Of a stretch of 64,000 nucleotides of DNA, positions 62,507-64,000 are shown in pieces. The first letter of the stretch is position 1, and every line of letters begins with the position of its first letter. The position numbers were made by a program, and so were the translations under genes. Under the pieces are notes generated by a model. The model ran no database searches. It was not told where the DNA came from and saw nothing but the letters and a program-made list of their open reading frames with translations. Source of the stretch: a bacterium (lineage in GTDB: Bacteria > Sysuimicrobiota > Sysuimicrobiia > Sysuimicrobiales > Segetimicrobiaceae); the NCBI GenBank assembly GCA_035308905.1, contig DATGFS010000024.1, forward strand, positions 1 through 64,000, read 5' to 3'.

Positions 62507-63325
62507 CTACGGGGTCTTGGCCATCAGCCCGTAGAAGGCGTCGACGCTCGGGCCCTGCACCGCCAGTTTGCCGGCGGAGTAGCCGCCGTCGACGCAGAGC
62601 ACCTGCCCTGTCACGAAGCGCGCGCGATCGGACGCGAAAAACAAGACCGCGTCGGCGATTTCGTCCGGCGTGGCGAGCCGCCCGATCGGCACCTGCGCGA
62701 CGAACGCGCGCTGATACTCGGGCGTCTGCTTCGAACGCGAGATCCCGGAGATATCGGTCAGCCCCGGGGACACGACGTTGACGGTGATGCCGTGGGGCCC
62801 CATCTCCATGGCCATGACCCGCGCCAGTTGAATTTCGCCCGCCTTCGACGCGGCGTGAGGACCGCCGGTGACGCGGGCGTTGTTTCCCGACGTCGACCCG
62901 ATCAAGATAATGCGCCCGCCCTGCCCCTGCGCGATCAGCCGGCGGCCGACCGCCCGGCTCAACACAAAGGCGCCCCGCAGCTGGACATCGACCTGCAGAT
63001 CCCACTCGTCGTCGGTCAGGTCCACGATCTTCTTGTGCACACCCACCCCGGCGCCGTGCACGAGAATATCGACGCGCCCGCAGCCTTCCACGACGCGGTC
63101 CACCATGGCGTTCACCTGCGCGCTGTCGCGGACATCGGTGCGGATGAAGCGGACGTCGCAGCCGAGTTCGGCCAGCTCCCGGACACGCGCCTCCGCCCGT
63201 TCCTCGTCGACGTCGGCGATCACGCCGCGGGCGCCCTCCCCGGCAATCCGCCGCACGATCACGCCGCCGATCCCCTGCGCCGCGCCCGACACGATCACGA
63301 CCTTGCCCGCAAACTCGCCGGTCAT
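62507..63325 (-). CDS. SDR family protein with altered catalytic tetrad
   Basis: 272-residue short-chain dehydrogenase/reductase fold. The NAD(P) motif is VIVSGAAQGIGGVIV, and the C-terminus RFVTGQVLCVDGGYSAGK is normal. The catalytic motif reads GGPHAASKAG: Lys161 is present but the tyrosine four residues before it is His157. The tetrad asparagine is also changed (VDVQLRGAF, Gln115) and NNAG is HGAG. It may be inactive, regulatory or use another mechanism. GAGGGGGA precedes ATG 63325; a longer N-terminus lacks support. First gene of the leftward run. Confidence 0.85.
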   Translation of the reverse strand: MTGEFAGKVVIVSGAAQGIGGVIVRRIAGEGARGVIADVDEERAEARVRELAELGCDVRFIRTDVRDSAQVNAMVDRVVEGCGRVDILVHGAGVGVHKKIVDLTDDEWDLQVDVQLRGAFVLSRAVGRRLIAQGQGGRIILIGSTSGNNARVTGGPHAASKAGEIQLARVMAMEMGPHGITVNVVSPGLTDISGISRSKQTPEYQRAFVAQVPIGRLATPDEIADAVLFFASDRARFVTGQVLCVDGGYSAGKLAVQGPSVDAFYGLMAKTP

Positions 63326-63610
63326 CGCCGTCCCCCTCGTCAGCTGATGGCGTCGCGCTGAAGCGGCGCCGATCCCGCCGCAGGGTCTTGTGGCACCGAT
63401 CCAGAAATTCTCCACTGAAGACTGCCGGTGATCTATTAGACCGCCCTCGTTGATGAACCTGCCGGGCCGCACGTTGGACCCCCGGTTCCCGATCACTCGA
63501 GCGAAGGACGTCGTTGCCGTCCGTGAGTCCTGGGCGACTCGCGTTCCAGGAGCACAACGCCCGCCGGCGGCCCGACCAGTTGCTCCACCATGTCAAGGAG
63601 GGACCAGACA
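63326..63610. other. divergent intergenic region between two SDR genes
   Basis: 285 bases without a convincing gene. It should hold the promoters of both divergent SDR genes. An AT-rich patch around 63430-63441 includes the small palindrome TCTATTAGA (63432-63440), a possible regulator site. No clear -35/-10 pair with good spacing was found on either strand. Confidence 0.4.
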
Positions 63611-64000
63611 ATGATGCCGCCGCACAAACGGGTGGCCCTCGTCACCGGCGCGGCGCGCGGCCTTGGCTGGGGAATCGCGCGGGCGTTTGGCCGCGCCGGA
63701 ACGCGGGTGTGCGTGACCGATATCGACGACAACGAACTGGCGCGCTGCGGCCGGGACCTGGCCGCGGACGGCGCCGAGTTTCAGCCCTACGTCTTCGACG
63801 TCGCCGACCTCGCGGAGTGGAGGCGGGTGGTGAAGGACGTCGTCGATCGCTGGGGCCGATTGGACGTCGTGGTGCACAACGCGATCTACATGCCGCTCGT
63901 CACCTTCGAGGCAACCACGCCGGCGGAATGGTGGCGCCAGATCAACGTCGGTCTCGGCGGGCTGTTCAACTGCGCGCATGTGGCGTGGAATCAGATGAAG
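63611..64000 (+). CDS. SDR family protein, N-terminal part (cut by window end)
   Basis: The first 130 residues of a short-chain dehydrogenase/reductase. RVALVTGAARGLGWGIARAFG is the NAD(P)-binding motif, VTDIDDNELARC follows the second strand and GRLDVVVHNAIYMPLV stands where NNAG normally is. An AAGGAGGGA site precedes two adjacent ATGs. The catalytic Tyr/Lys region is beyond the window. It diverges from the other SDR gene and could be part of the same regulon. Confidence 0.85.
   Translation, partial: MMPPHKRVALVTGAARGLGWGIARAFGRAGTRVCVTDIDDNELARCGRDLAADGAEFQPYVFDVADLAEWRRVVKDVVDRWGRLDVVVHNAIYMPLVTFEATTPAEWWRQINVGLGGLFNCAHVAWNQMK

Overview
The window is one contiguous stretch of very GC-rich bacterial chromosome with tightly packed genes. 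Many neighbours overlap by an ATGA or GTGA, and most starts follow a strong GGAGG-type ribosome binding site. Two regulators (a Fur-family gene at 8746 and an ArsR-family gene at 12858) instead have a -35/-10 promoter placed so that transcription would begin on the ATG, so their mRNAs are probably leaderless. Leaderless mRNAs, a deazaflavin(F420)-dependent nitroreductase-family gene and the overall gene style suggest a soil or subsurface lineage of the Terrabacteria type (for example Sysuimicrobiota, Armatimonadota or Chloroflexota). No rRNA or single-copy phylogenetic marker is present, so this placement is only a guess.

Layout. 1-8.8 kb: end of an NRAMP metal transporter, ornithine cyclodeaminase-like protein, HAD hydrolase, MocR regulator, PhzF protein, F420-type reductase, a small operon (HpcH aldolase, unknown, tadA), and a fur-vit iron/manganese unit. 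8.9-11.6 kb: FAH-family hydrolase, EamA exporter and a secreted protein. 11.7-13.5 kb: the most interesting locus. A CmtR-like ArsR repressor is followed by an 80-codon glutaredoxin whose first active-site cysteine codon is an in-frame UGA. A SECIS-like hairpin lies just after it, so the gene reads as a selenoprotein with a UxxC active site. A MerB-like (organomercurial lyase) gene is transcribed divergently from the same operator region. 13.5-19 kb: a membrane molybdoenzyme complex (TorD chaperone, Mo-bisPGD catalytic subunit, fused four-cluster ferredoxin/NrfD subunit).

19-37.9 kb: mostly catabolic genes. They include an MHS-type transporter, a lactonase-like hydrolase, an acyl-CoA synthetase, a solitary molybdenum hydroxylase large subunit, and a five-gene hydrolase run (sulfurtransferase, M19 dipeptidase, CocE hydrolase, MlrC protease, D-2-hydroxyacid dehydrogenase). 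A DapA-family lyase, a tautomerase, an amidohydrolase/unknown/Rieske operon and several small secreted proteins follow. 37.9-50.1 kb: two ABC importers (peptide type with two tandem binding proteins, sugar type), neither with an ATPase gene, separated by an M14 peptidase, a tiny basic protein and an ArgH-superfamily lyase. 50.1-55.2 kb: amidohydrolase, dual-specificity phosphatase, drug-type MFS exporter, a methionine-rich secreted protein and a glycine-zipper protein with a tandem repeat.

55.2-64 kb: a leftward catabolic run of SDR, FAD/GcvT sarcosine-dimethylglycine dehydrogenase-like enzyme, ureohydrolase, HyuA, HyuB and an unknown protein. This set of activities would fit breakdown of guanidino or N-methylhydantoin-type compounds to glycine. 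A divergent SDR is cut by the window end. No tRNA, rRNA, CRISPR array, insertion sequence or phage gene was seen, and no gene-free stretch exceeds 300 bases.
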